The translations under genes were made by a program, and so were the position numbers. The notes under the pieces are model-generated. The model saw only the letters and a program-made list of their open reading frames with translations, ran no database searches and was not told the DNA's origin. DNA of 26,958 nucleotides from Gammaproteobacteria bacterium. GTDB lineage: Bacteria > Pseudomonadota > Gammaproteobacteria > GCA-001735895. The stretch spans positions 1-26,958 of the forward strand of contig JAOUJX010000008.1 of the NCBI GenBank assembly GCA_029882955.1, read 5' to 3'. Positions 16,104 to 24,184 of the stretch are shown one piece after another; the stretch's first letter is position 1, and each line of letters opens with the position of its first letter.

Positions 16104-17522
16104 TCAACTAACATATGGCCACAGGTGTACCGGAGTATTACTTCGAGCGTTACTCAGATAAGCCTTAACCAGCGCATCCATATCTTTGTTATTTTCCCAG
16201 AACTGTAATATCCAGTCAGCACCCGTGCGCCCACTACTAACCCGGGCCCGAATAATATCAAGCCACTTTTCAGGCGCATGAATACCCATTATCTCCAGAC
16301 CGGTAGCAGCAACCGGTATCGCATGCTTCAGCAATATATTTTTCATGCTATCCGTCACCCCGCTACACCAGTTGACCCGCGCCTCCAGACCCTCACGAGC
16401 GACCTTGTAAAAATCACGATCCAGCACCTCAAAGGCTATTCGGGTCAAGTCTTCTGGTGATTGCTTTAAGCCTTCTATAAGGCCAACCGTAAAGACCATA
16501 TTCGCCATCGTGTCGACTATAGTGGGGCCGGAAGGCGTTACTCGCAACTCCAGGCGCAGATGATAGATATCGCCCACACGCCCCAGAATCGGTCTAACCC
16601 AGCGCCAGATGGTGCCATTATGCAGATTGAAGTGATGTAATTCTTCAATCGCACAGTCCTTTGTTTCCGGCAATACCGGACTGTAATAATGATTGTCTTC
16701 GAATAAATCCAGCCAGGATTCGATATAGCCTCTGCCAAAATGAACACGGGGTATCACCGCGTCCCGAACCTCCTGTTTATTGCGCGTATCAACCGCCTGT
16801 TTGAATATCGCTATACGCGACTCCTGCCAGCATTTCTTGCCTAATACCAACGGTGAGTTGGCACCCACCGCCAGCACCGCCATACTCGTCCATAAGGCAG
16901 CATGATAACTATCTACCGCTTCGTCGAAGGGTATCTGCAAATGAGTCTGTAAAGAGGTACTCAGAGCTTCGAGCATCACATCGTTTTGATCCAGCAGCAG
17001 ATCATCCTCACCATGCATTTCCAGATGTACCGGTCGCTCACGCATTTCGATCAAGCGCTGATTGAGTAAATGATAGCGGTGCAATTCAGACATATACTTT
17101 TCACTGTCCAGGTGCTTTTGCTGTAGGCTGGGTAACACACCGAATAGTCCTGCCTGTGCTGCACAACGACTGGCTGATTCTTCGACCTCCCGGTATAGCG
17201 CGTTTAAATCAGCATCGATGCGTTCAAATAACTCCGGCGTGACCTCAAAAGCATTGCCATTAATTTCAAGATTGAATTTCGCCAGTTCATAGGTAAACAA
17301 GGGATTATTCGCGATATCGAGTACTTGCTGGTTACAGGCGGCAGGCGCCCCATCGTCATCGAGCAGGCAGAGTTCGAGTTCGTAGCCCAGTTTTTGGGTT
17401 CGATTGTCGAAGGAACGACTGGTAAACAGATTCCGCACGAATACCATTTCCTCATCCAGCTTTTGCCGGAAAAGTTGATAGTCCTTTTCTTCGAAGTGAT
17501 CTTTGCTTATTTCATCGCCCAT
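16104..17522 (-). CDS. Carboxylate-amine ligase, GCS2 family
   Basis: A 472-residue ATP-dependent ligase of the GCS2 fold, the group of glutamate-cysteine ligase and YbdK. Visible family features are GYELEL at 46-51 with two acidic metal-binding residues, FNLEINGN at 83-90, the THLQ motif near 193-196, HNGTIWRWVRP at 301-311 and LRLELRVTPSGPTIVD at 322-337. It would join an amino group, perhaps of cysteine or another amino acid, to a gamma-carboxyl group; the substrate cannot be read from the sequence. I chose the ATG at 17522 because TCAGGA lies six bases before it; an ATG at 17540 would add six residues but lacks a binding site. It heads an operon with the zinc hydrolase and the LpxR-like gene. 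No glutathione synthetase is nearby. Confidence 0.8.
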   Translation of the reverse strand: MGDEISKDHFEEKDYQLFRQKLDEEMVFVRNLFTSRSFDNRTQKLGYELELCLLDDDGAPAACNQQVLDIANNPLFTYELAKFNLEINGNAFEVTPELFERIDADLNALYREVEESASRCAAQAGLFGVLPSLQQKHLDSEKYMSELHRYHLLNQRLIEMRERPVHLEMHGEDDLLLDQNDVMLEALSTSLQTHLQIPFDEAVDSYHAALWTSMAVLAVGANSPLVLGKKCWQESRIAIFKQAVDTRNKQEVRDAVIPRVHFGRGYIESWLDLFEDNHYYSPVLPETKDCAIEELHHFNLHNGTIWRWVRPILGRVGDIYHLRLELRVTPSGPTIVDTMANMVFTVGLIEGLKQSPEDLTRIAFEVLDRDFYKVAREGLEARVNWCSGVTDSMKNILLKHAIPVAATGLEIMGIHAPEKWLDIIRARVSSGRTGADWILQFWENNKDMDALVKAYLSNARSNTPVHLWPYVS

Positions 17523-17528
17523 AATTAA

Positions 17529-17534
17529 TCCTGA
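17529..17534 (-). promoter_or_regulatory. Ribosome binding site fixing the GCS2-ligase start
   Basis: TCAGGA on the minus strand ends six bases before the ATG at 17522. It favours this start over the in-frame ATG at 17540, which has no Shine-Dalgarno of its own. Confidence 0.6.
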
Positions 17535-17558
17535 CGGCATTACCCGTTTTGTCAGTTA

Positions 17559-17564
17559 ATTATA
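17559..17564 (-). promoter_or_regulatory. Possible -10 element of the ligase-hydrolase-LpxR operon
   Basis: A perfect TATAAT on the minus strand lies about 37 bases before the chosen start of the GCS2 gene, downstream of the ftsZ terminator. The -35 region at standard distance is poor (ACAAAG), so an activator or another sigma factor could be needed. Confidence 0.35.
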
Positions 17565-17670
17565 GTAAAGGATAATTCGGCCTTTGTGATAATTCTACTA
17601 TCATTTAAAGCGATATTGTCGGGGCTTAATATTACGCAGTCGCCAAACCTGCCTACCCCAGATCGGCATT

Positions 17671-17699
17671 AAAACTATACGGCTCATCCTTAAGCCGTA
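17671..17699 (-). terminator. Probable terminator of the dcw cluster after ftsZ
   Basis: On the minus strand a seven-base-pair hairpin (arms 17693-17699 and 17678-17684, eight-base loop) is followed by TAGTTTTAAT. It begins 22 bases after the ftsZ stop codon. The T tract is interrupted, so termination may be partial and some transcripts could continue into the GCS2 gene. Confidence 0.5.
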
Positions 17700-17720
17700 A
17701 GTTCGCAAGAGGAGGATGTT

Positions 17721-18869
17721 CTAGTCGTTCTGGCGCCTGAGAAAGGCAGGAATTTCGAGGTATTCCATGCTTTCTTTATCAGTACTAATTTCTATCGTAT
17801 CACCGACTACCTTCTGGCGGATGGCGGTAGGGCGTTCGAGCTTCTTATAGTCGACCTCTCCATTTCTTTCGGGCTTGATCATGCTAACCGAAGAATCGGA
17901 TAGTACTTTTTCCTTGCCAAGACCGGTCGCTACCATGGTGACGCGCAACTCGCCTTCCGCCATATTGGCATCGATAACCGTACCGACCACGACATTCGCA
18001 TCGTCAGAGGCCAGCTCAGTGATGGCAGTACCGACATCGTCGAGTTCACCAATCGATAAGTCCAGGCCAGCGGTGACGTTAACCAGAATGCCCTGAGCAC
18101 CGGAAATATTGACGTCTTCGAGCAGTGGCGATGAAATAGCGGCAGTCGCGGCTTCGCGAGCTCGGTTTTCACCGACCGCAGAGCCTGTACCCATCATCGC
18201 CATGCCCATTTCCGACATGACCGTGCGAACATCGGCGAAGTCCACATTGATCAGACCCGGGCAGGTGATCAGTTCCGCAATGCCCTGCACTGAACCTTTC
18301 AATACATCGTTAGCCTTGTTGAAAACTTCCAGTAGTGAAGTCTGCTTACCCAGCACCGGCATGAGTTTATCGTTTGGAATGGTGATCAATGAGTCGACCG
18401 CGTTGGATAACTCACGTATACCGGCATCGGCCTGCGCCATGCGCTTGCTGCGTTCGAAGCCAAACGGTTTGGTGACCACTGCAACCGTTAAAATACCCAG
18501 CTCTTTGGCAATCTGTGCGATTACCGGCGCTGCACCAGTACCTGTTCCGCCGCCCATCCCAGCGGTAATGAAGAGCATGTTAGAGCCTTCAATCGCCTCC
18601 TGAATTCGTTCGCGATCTTCCAGCGCAGCCTGGCGACCTATGCCTGGATCGGCACCCGCTCCGAGACCTTTGGTTATGCTGGCCCCGATTTGCATGGTAG
18701 TTCGCACGTCCATTTTCTTGAGTGCCTGTACGTCGGTATTGACGCAGATATATTCCACGCCTTCTATACCCGCAGATACCATGTGTTGTACGGCATTACC
18801 GCCGCCGCCGCCGACACCGATCACCTTGATCACCGGGTCTTTGGAGTGTGAGTCCATTAATTCAAACAT
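17721..18869 (-). CDS. ftsZ: Cell division protein FtsZ
   Basis: Tubulin-like GTPase that polymerises into the Z ring at mid-cell. The 382 residues match E. coli (383). The nucleotide-binding fold has GVGGGGGNAV near 18-27 and the tubulin signature GGGTGTG at 106-112; the synergy loop NVDFADV is at 207-213; a short variable linker (about 320-366) leads to the conserved C-terminal peptide EYLEIPAFLRRQND, which docks FtsA and ZipA. The ATG at 18869 is set by GAGGAG eight bases upstream. It is the last gene of the division cluster and the only one not overlapping its predecessor: 26 bases separate it from ftsA, and its stronger ribosome binding site fits the higher amount of FtsZ needed. Confidence 0.99.
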   Translation of the reverse strand: MFELMDSHSKDPVIKVIGVGGGGGNAVQHMVSAGIEGVEYICVNTDVQALKKMDVRTTMQIGASITKGLGAGADPGIGRQAALEDRERIQEAIEGSNMLFITAGMGGGTGTGAAPVIAQIAKELGILTVAVVTKPFGFERSKRMAQADAGIRELSNAVDSLITIPNDKLMPVLGKQTSLLEVFNKANDVLKGSVQGIAELITCPGLINVDFADVRTVMSEMGMAMMGTGSAVGENRAREAATAAISSPLLEDVNISGAQGILVNVTAGLDLSIGELDDVGTAITELASDDANVVVGTVIDANMAEGELRVTMVATGLGKEKVLSDSSVSMIKPERNGEVDYKKLERPTAIRQKVVGDTIEISTDKESMEYLEIPAFLRRQND

Positions 18870-18877
18870 TTTGAGTT

Positions 18878-18883
18878 CTCCTC
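18878..18883 (-). promoter_or_regulatory. Strong ribosome binding site of ftsZ
   Basis: GAGGAG on the minus strand, eight bases before the ftsZ ATG. It is the best Shine-Dalgarno in the division cluster, which fits the need for more FtsZ than FtsA. Confidence 0.75.
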
Positions 18884-18895
18884 TTGCTTATATGG

Positions 18896-20131
18896 CTAAA
18901 AATTACCCTGAAACCAGCCTTTCATTCTTTTCAGAATGCCAGCTTCAGACTGTTCGTCCAGTTGATAACTGGACAGGCCGGATTGCTGTCTGTTTCCAAA
19001 CAGTAGCAAACCAACTCCGGTTGAATGTATCGGATTGCGTACTACATCGACGAGCCCCGATACATGCTGTGGGTAGCCCAGTCGAACCGGCATGTGGAAA
19101 ATTTCTTCCGCCAGTTCGATCACCCCTTCCATTTTTGAGCTACCGCCGGTGAGTACCACACCGGCTGCACAAATTTCTTCAAATCCACTGCGTCTAAGTT
19201 CCGCCTGTACCAGGCTGAGCAATTCTTCGTAGCGAGGTTCAACGACCTCGGCTAGTGTTTGTCGAGCTAGTCGACGCGGTTCACGGTCACCAACACTGGG
19301 CACTTCGATGGTTTCTTCATCGGCTGCCAGCTGTCGTAATGCGCAGGCGTATTTAATTTTTAAATCGTTGGCATATTGCGTCGGTGTACGCAGTGCCACC
19401 GCAATGTCGTTGGTGACCTGATCGCCGGCGATGGGAATGACTGCCGTGTGACGGATCGCACCATCAGAAAATACGGCTATATCGGTCGTACCACCACCGA
19501 TATCGACCAGGCAAACGCCTAGTTCTTTTTCATCTTCGGTCAGTACTGCCGCACTCGATGCCAGTTGTTCAAGGATGATATCGTCGACATCGAGTCCACA
19601 TCGGCGCACACACTTGATAATATTCTGCGCGGCGCTCATGGCTCCGGTGACCAGATGAATCTTGGCTTCCAGTCGTACACCCGACATGCTGATCGGATCA
19701 CGGATACCTTCTGAATTATCGATCACAAATTCCTGTGGCAGGACATGCAAAATGCGTTGATCGGCGGGTATAGCGACCGCTTTAGCGGCGTCGATAACGC
19801 GGGCAACATCAGCCGCAGTCACTTCTTTCTCCTTGATAGCGACGATGCCGTGGGAATTAATGCTGCGGATATGGCTACCGGCTATGCCCGCGTAAACTGA
19901 GCGGATCTGGCAGCCCGCCATGAGTTCTGCCTCTTCCACGGCGCGCTGGATCGACTGTACTGTCGACTCGATATTGACTACCACTCCCTTCTTCAGGCCG
20001 CGCGAGGGTTGGGTTCCAATGCCAATAATATCGATTTCACCGTCAACAGTGACTTCGCCGACAATCGCCACCACCTTGGAGGTGCCGATGTCGAGTCCAA
20101 CGATTAAGCTATTCGCCGCCTTTTTAGACAT
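18896..20131 (-). CDS. ftsA: Cell division protein FtsA
   Basis: Actin-like protein that tethers FtsZ filaments to the inner membrane and recruits later division proteins. The 411 residues carry the first phosphate loop GLDIGTSKV at 12-20, the 1C domain (about 84-165) that marks FtsA within the actin family, the second phosphate loop DIGGGTTD at 210-217, and the adenosine-site GVVLTGGSSKMEGV further on. The last residues (GILKRMKGWFQGNF, 398-411) form the amphipathic helix that binds the membrane. The ATG overlaps the ftsQ stop by eight bases (ATGTCTAA), with GGGAG some nine bases upstream. It precedes ftsZ by 26 bases. Confidence 0.98.
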   Translation of the reverse strand: MSKKAANSLIVGLDIGTSKVVAIVGEVTVDGEIDIIGIGTQPSRGLKKGVVVNIESTVQSIQRAVEEAELMAGCQIRSVYAGIAGSHIRSINSHGIVAIKEKEVTAADVARVIDAAKAVAIPADQRILHVLPQEFVIDNSEGIRDPISMSGVRLEAKIHLVTGAMSAAQNIIKCVRRCGLDVDDIILEQLASSAAVLTEDEKELGVCLVDIGGGTTDIAVFSDGAIRHTAVIPIAGDQVTNDIAVALRTPTQYANDLKIKYACALRQLAADEETIEVPSVGDREPRRLARQTLAEVVEPRYEELLSLVQAELRRSGFEEICAAGVVLTGGSSKMEGVIELAEEIFHMPVRLGYPQHVSGLVDVVRNPIHSTGVGLLLFGNRQQSGLSSYQLDEQSEAGILKRMKGWFQGNF

Positions 20132-20924
20132 TTTTTTGACTCCCTGCAGCTGCCTGATTGCGGTTCTCTAACGCTTCTTTTTTCCAGGCCACCGCAAACC
20201 CATTGCTATATCGCAAATCGAGTTGCTTAATGTCGCTTCGACGAGGCAGAATTTCCCGTTGATAGACGGTGATTAAACGTTCAATTTTATGCTCGACCTG
20301 ATCACGTCCGAGTTTAATTTTAAGGCCATCAGCGAGTTCAATTTCGATCGCACCTCGACTGTCCTGTCGCAAAGCAGTAATCCTTTCATTGAGGGCACTA
20401 AAACGTCTTTGCATAGAATAATATTGCCGCAATAAATCGACCGGCTGATCATTCTCGGCATGCACCAGTGGCAACTGCTGAAAATCTTTTGTATCGGCCA
20501 GATAAACGATCGCTCTGTCACTGATCAATCGCTTCTCATCCCAGCGCGCGACTGGTGTCTTCTCAATCATGTTAATACTCAGTTGACCCGGCCAGACACG
20601 ACGGATGGAAACTGAGTCGGTCCAGGGCTTATCGCTTAAAGCCTGTCTTACCGCGTGGATATCCAGTGAGAAAAAGCCTTCGCCGACATAAGGTAGCAAA
20701 ACCGCTTCCACCTCTTTTTGGTCGATATATTGAAAACTACCCGAGAGTTTGATGGTTTTGATCGGCAACCAGGTATTCTTCTGTGTTAAGTAACCAACCC
20801 CACCCAGGACGACGGTGACTAATAATAACCAGCTGTATATCGCTTTCCATTCGATTTCAAGTTCAGGCTTTGTCTCCTTGCTGCGCTTTTTTGCCTGTAT
20901 ATTTTTCTTACGGAAACTAAACAT
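20124..20924 (-). CDS. ftsQ: Cell division protein FtsQ
   Basis: Bitopic inner-membrane protein that joins the early and late parts of the divisome and binds FtsB and FtsL in the periplasm. With the start used here it has 266 residues: a basic cytoplasmic tail (1-27), one membrane helix (about 29-46), a POTRA domain (about 53-123, beginning IKTIKLSGSFQYID), then the beta domain. I chose the ATG at 20924 because AAGGAG lies nine bases before it and because it overlaps the ddl stop by eight bases (ATGTTTAG), as at the ftsQ-ftsA and murD-ftsW junctions. The ATG at 20933 touches that Shine-Dalgarno directly and could be used only poorly; it would add three residues. Confidence 0.93.
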   Translation of the reverse strand: MFSFRKKNIQAKKRSKETKPELEIEWKAIYSWLLLVTVVLGGVGYLTQKNTWLPIKTIKLSGSFQYIDQKEVEAVLLPYVGEGFFSLDIHAVRQALSDKPWTDSVSIRRVWPGQLSINMIEKTPVARWDEKRLISDRAIVYLADTKDFQQLPLVHAENDQPVDLLRQYYSMQRRFSALNERITALRQDSRGAIEIELADGLKIKLGRDQVEHKIERLITVYQREILPRRSDIKQLDLRYSNGFAVAWKKEALENRNQAAAGSQKNV

Positions 20925-21876
20925 GGTTTTCATCTCCTTCCAGCGTTAACTCCAGAATCCTGAGTACCAGGTCGGGCATCTCTAGTCCTGCCTGCCGAGC
21001 TGCCATCGGTACCAGGCTATGATCGGTCATACCCGGCACAGTATTAACTTCGATCACCCAGGGTTGGCCCTGATCATCGAGCATCAGGTCAACTCGACCC
21101 CAGTGACGCACGCCAGTGGCACGAATGCTGCGCTCGACCAGATCGTTGATTTCCTCAATCCTGTCTTCGGGCAGACCACAGGGACAGGTATAAATGGTGT
21201 CATCCGCAAGGTACTTGGCGTCGTAGTCGTAGAATTCGTGGGGTGTCTCCAGTTTGATCAGTGGTAAAACCTGTCCACCGAGAAAACCCGCAGTATATTC
21301 CACACCCTGAATAAACTTTTCGGCGAAAACATTGCCGTAGGCCCTGGCTTTGTTCCAGGCTGGAATTAGATCTTCAGCCTTGTGCACCGGTGTCATACCG
21401 ATACTCGACCCTTCCAGTACTGGCTTAACAAAAACCGGCAGGCCAATTTCATTGAGCAGACGTTCGCAGTCGGCCTCGCTAGCAAGCTCCATGTAGTCGG
21501 GTGTCGGAATACCACTGCCCGCAAAAATGCGTTTAGTCGCCAGCTTATTCATCGCCAGCGCCGAGGCACAGATGCCGCTACCGGTATAAGGCATATTGAG
21601 CAGCTCAAGTACCGCCTGGATAGTGCCATCTTCACCACCGCGACCGTGCAGAACATTGAATACCCGGTCGGCTTTCATGCTTTGTAATTGTTCCAGTACA
21701 TTGCTCTGGACGTCGAGCTTGAAGGCATCAACTCCAGCTTCGACTAAGGCCTGATAAACCGCATTACCACTGTTCAGAGACACTTCGCGCTCTGCGGATG
21801 TACCGCCCAGCAGTACCGCGACCTTGCCGCACCGCGCTGCTGAACCTGCCGAAGGCTTCTTGATCGAATCAATCAT
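20917..21876 (-). CDS. ddl: D-alanine--D-alanine ligase
   Basis: Cytoplasmic ATP-grasp enzyme that makes D-Ala-D-Ala for the peptidoglycan stem peptide. The 319 residues are slightly longer than E. coli DdlB (306), the extra being an N-terminal stretch before the first strand GKVAVLLGGTSAEREVSL (17-34). Other landmarks: GRGGEDG at 78-84, EGSSIGM at 155-161 holding the substrate-positioning serine loop, and YDYDAKYL at 216-223, whose tyrosine is typical of ligases making D-Ala-D-Ala rather than D-Ala-D-lactate. The metal-binding segment EVNTVPGMTDHSLVP has the usual Asn and Glu. It overlaps the murB stop by four bases (ATGA). Confidence 0.97.
   Translation of the reverse strand: MIDSIKKPSAGSAARCGKVAVLLGGTSAEREVSLNSGNAVYQALVEAGVDAFKLDVQSNVLEQLQSMKADRVFNVLHGRGGEDGTIQAVLELLNMPYTGSGICASALAMNKLATKRIFAGSGIPTPDYMELASEADCERLLNEIGLPVFVKPVLEGSSIGMTPVHKAEDLIPAWNKARAYGNVFAEKFIQGVEYTAGFLGGQVLPLIKLETPHEFYDYDAKYLADDTIYTCPCGLPEDRIEEINDLVERSIRATGVRHWGRVDLMLDDQGQPWVIEVNTVPGMTDHSLVPMAARQAGLEMPDLVLRILELTLEGDENHV
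20934..20939 (-). promoter_or_regulatory. Ribosome binding site deciding the ftsQ start
   Basis: AAGGAG on the minus strand, inside the end of ddl. It is nine bases from the ATG at 20924 and zero bases from the ATG at 20933, so it serves the former. Confidence 0.65.
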
Positions 21877-22766
21877 AGGACTTCCCCGACGATGCGTACT
21901 TCGGTTTCCAGTGACACATCGAATTGCTGTTTAATGGTCTTTTGTATAAACCCTATCAGGGCTTCGATATCGCTGGCCTTGGTGCCATTCTTACTGATTA
22001 TAAAATTCGCGTGTTTTTCCGAAACACAGGCTGAGCCCATGCAATAACCTTTTAATCCAGCACTTTCAATTAGCTGCGCTGAGTGTTTTCCGGGTGGGTT
22101 TTTGAATACCGAGCCACAGGAAGGCAGGCCAATCGGTTGACTGTCATTACGTTTTTGTAGCAATTGTTTGATCTCGTTATTCTGCCCTTCGACTTTTTTG
22201 CCGAGACGTAAACGCCCGGCAACAAACCATTCATCAGGCGGAATCCGGACATCACGATAACTAATTTCAAACTCATTCGGGTAACGCTCGATCAGCTCAC
22301 CTTTGCGATTAATCATCGTGACCTGCTCGACCAGGTCCCAGGTTTGATGACCAAAAGCACCGGCATTCATGGTGAGAGCGCCGCCAATAGTGCCGGGGAT
22401 ACCGGCCAGATATTCGGCACCGCTAAGGTTATTGTTATCGCAAAAACGCGCAACTTTGGAATTGGACAAACCACATTGGGCATAAACCAGACCCTGGTCA
22501 TCCAGATAGAGTTCCTTCAATCCGCCTAACGGTGCTATAACAACCCCACGTATTCCGCCATCGCGTACCAGCATGTTACTGCCAAGGCCAACCCAGGTGA
22601 TCGGAGTTTCAACATCCTGCATCGACAGAAATATCTGTAAATCTGCCAGGTTCGCGGGTACATAATACTGGTCAGCCAGCCCACCGACGCGCCAGCTGGT
22701 GTGCTTCGACATTGGCTCATCCTGGCGGAGTCGACCGCTTAACTGATTCATATCGAGCGCAATCAC
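21873..22766 (-). CDS. murB: UDP-N-acetylenolpyruvoylglucosamine reductase, type II
   Basis: FAD enzyme that reduces UDP-GlcNAc-enolpyruvate to UDP-MurNAc with NADPH. The 297 residues show the FAD domain motifs GLGSNMLVRDGG at 60-71 and GIPGTIGGALTMNAGA at 122-137, then SYRDVR at 169-174, the proton-donor serine Ser219 in SCGSVFKNP, and the C-terminal Glu289 in ETEVRIVG. The length and the GSVFKNP plus GLKG segments are those of the type II enzymes, not the longer type I of E. coli (342 residues). The start is GTG, overlapping the murC stop (GTGA), with AGGAG nine bases upstream. In E. coli murB lies elsewhere; here it is inside the division cluster between murC and ddl. Confidence 0.96.
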   Translation of the reverse strand: MIALDMNQLSGRLRQDEPMSKHTSWRVGGLADQYYVPANLADLQIFLSMQDVETPITWVGLGSNMLVRDGGIRGVVIAPLGGLKELYLDDQGLVYAQCGLSNSKVARFCDNNNLSGAEYLAGIPGTIGGALTMNAGAFGHQTWDLVEQVTMINRKGELIERYPNEFEISYRDVRIPPDEWFVAGRLRLGKKVEGQNNEIKQLLQKRNDSQPIGLPSCGSVFKNPPGKHSAQLIESAGLKGYCMGSACVSEKHANFIISKNGTKASDIEALIGFIQKTIKQQFDVSLETEVRIVGEVL

Positions 22767-24184
22767 TTTGACTGCTCCTGGTGATTCGATAGAAACTCGG
22801 CCGACCAGGCTCCGATGCTACCGGCACCCAGGGTAAGGAAAATATCCCCATCCTGTAGAACTGTTTCAACCACCTCGGCGAGAGATTCGATATCTTCGAC
22901 GAAGACCGGATCAATTTTCCCCCGACCCCGAATAGAACGTGCCAGGGCACGGCCATCGGCGTCTTTTATGTGTTTTTCACCGGCGGGATAAACCTCGAGC
23001 AACACCAGTTGGTCGACTTCGGACAACACCTGCGAAAAGTCCTCGAATAAATCACGCGTACGCGTATAACGATGTGGCTGGAATGCCACCGTCAGGCGCT
23101 TCTCCGGCCAGGCCTCTCGGATACCTTCGACTGTGGCCTTTATTTCATTAGGATGATGACCATAGTCATCAACATGCATGACATGGCCATGCTCAACCGG
23201 CACATCCTCACTGATCTGGAAACGCCGACCAATACCGGAAAACTCCGACAACGCGGCCTTAATCGATTCACGATTGACTCCGAGCTCCCACGCGATACCG
23301 ATGGCTGCGGTCGCATTTAATACATTGTGTCTACCCGTGAGATTAAGATCTATATCAAGCGCTTCGTCATCATTCGGCAGCATCAGGCGAAACTGTGTTT
23401 TAGCGCCCTGTGGCTTAATTTCGGTGATTCGTACATCGGCGTCCTCGGATTCACCATAGGTCAATATGGGCCTGGCTACCTGATCCATAATTTCGCGAAC
23501 CACCGGGTCATCGATACACAGAACAGCCAAACCATAAAACGGCAGGTGATGGAGAAACTCGACAAAGGTTTGTTTGAGTCGCTCAAAATCACCTTCGTAT
23601 GTCGACAGGTGGTCCTGATCGATATTGGTGACTATCGACATCATCGGCTGTAAATACAGGAACGACGCATCGCTCTCGTCCGCCTCGGCCACCAGGTAAT
23701 CGCTAAGCCCGAGTCGAGCATGGCTGGCATCGCTATTGAGCTTGCCACCGATAACGTAGGTCGGGTCGATATCGCCCTTGCCCAGCAAACTCGCAACCAG
23801 GCTGGTCGTGGTGGTCTTACCGTGGGTTCCGGCGATCGCAATGCCACGGCGAAAGCGCATGAGTTCGGCAAGCATTTCGGCACGTCGAACGACGGGTAGA
23901 CGCTGTGCACGAGCGGCAATAATTTCCGGATTATCTTCATCGATAGCGGTGGACACTACGACGACGTGCGCACCCTCAATATTGTCTTCGCGATGGCCAA
24001 TATAGATCGTCATACCCAGCCCGCGTAGATGACGCACCATGGCAGATTCTGTAATATCCGAACCACTAATAACATAGCCCAGGTTATGAAACACTTCGGC
24101 AATGCCGCTCATGCCGACACCACCAATACCGATAAAGTGGATATTTTTAATGCGCCGCATAAAATGTTTTGAGCTAACGGTCAT
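22763..24184 (-). CDS. murC: UDP-N-acetylmuramate--L-alanine ligase
   Basis: First amino-acid-adding enzyme of peptidoglycan precursor synthesis, attaching L-Ala to UDP-MurNAc in the cytoplasm. The 473 residues contain the Rossmann-like UDP-binding motif GIGGVGMSG at 19-27, the ATP loop GTHGKTTTT at 119-127, the ADESDASFL segment of the Mur ligases and HNVLNATAAIG before the C-terminal domain, where DDYGHHPNE is the typical MurC motif. The ATG overlaps the murG stop by four bases (ATGA), and murB follows with a four-base overlap. Confidence 0.98.
   Translation of the reverse strand: MTVSSKHFMRRIKNIHFIGIGGVGMSGIAEVFHNLGYVISGSDITESAMVRHLRGLGMTIYIGHREDNIEGAHVVVVSTAIDEDNPEIIAARAQRLPVVRRAEMLAELMRFRRGIAIAGTHGKTTTTSLVASLLGKGDIDPTYVIGGKLNSDASHARLGLSDYLVAEADESDASFLYLQPMMSIVTNIDQDHLSTYEGDFERLKQTFVEFLHHLPFYGLAVLCIDDPVVREIMDQVARPILTYGESEDADVRITEIKPQGAKTQFRLMLPNDDEALDIDLNLTGRHNVLNATAAIGIAWELGVNRESIKAALSEFSGIGRRFQISEDVPVEHGHVMHVDDYGHHPNEIKATVEGIREAWPEKRLTVAFQPHRYTRTRDLFEDFSQVLSEVDQLVLLEVYPAGEKHIKDADGRALARSIRGRGKIDPVFVEDIESLAEVVETVLQDGDIFLTLGAGSIGAWSAEFLSNHQEQSK

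Noticed and set aside
18109..19152. Two open frames of 164 and 170 codons on the plus strand across ftsZ and the end of ftsA
   Set aside because: Both are antisense to highly conserved genes, with serine/proline-rich composition typical of shadow frames.
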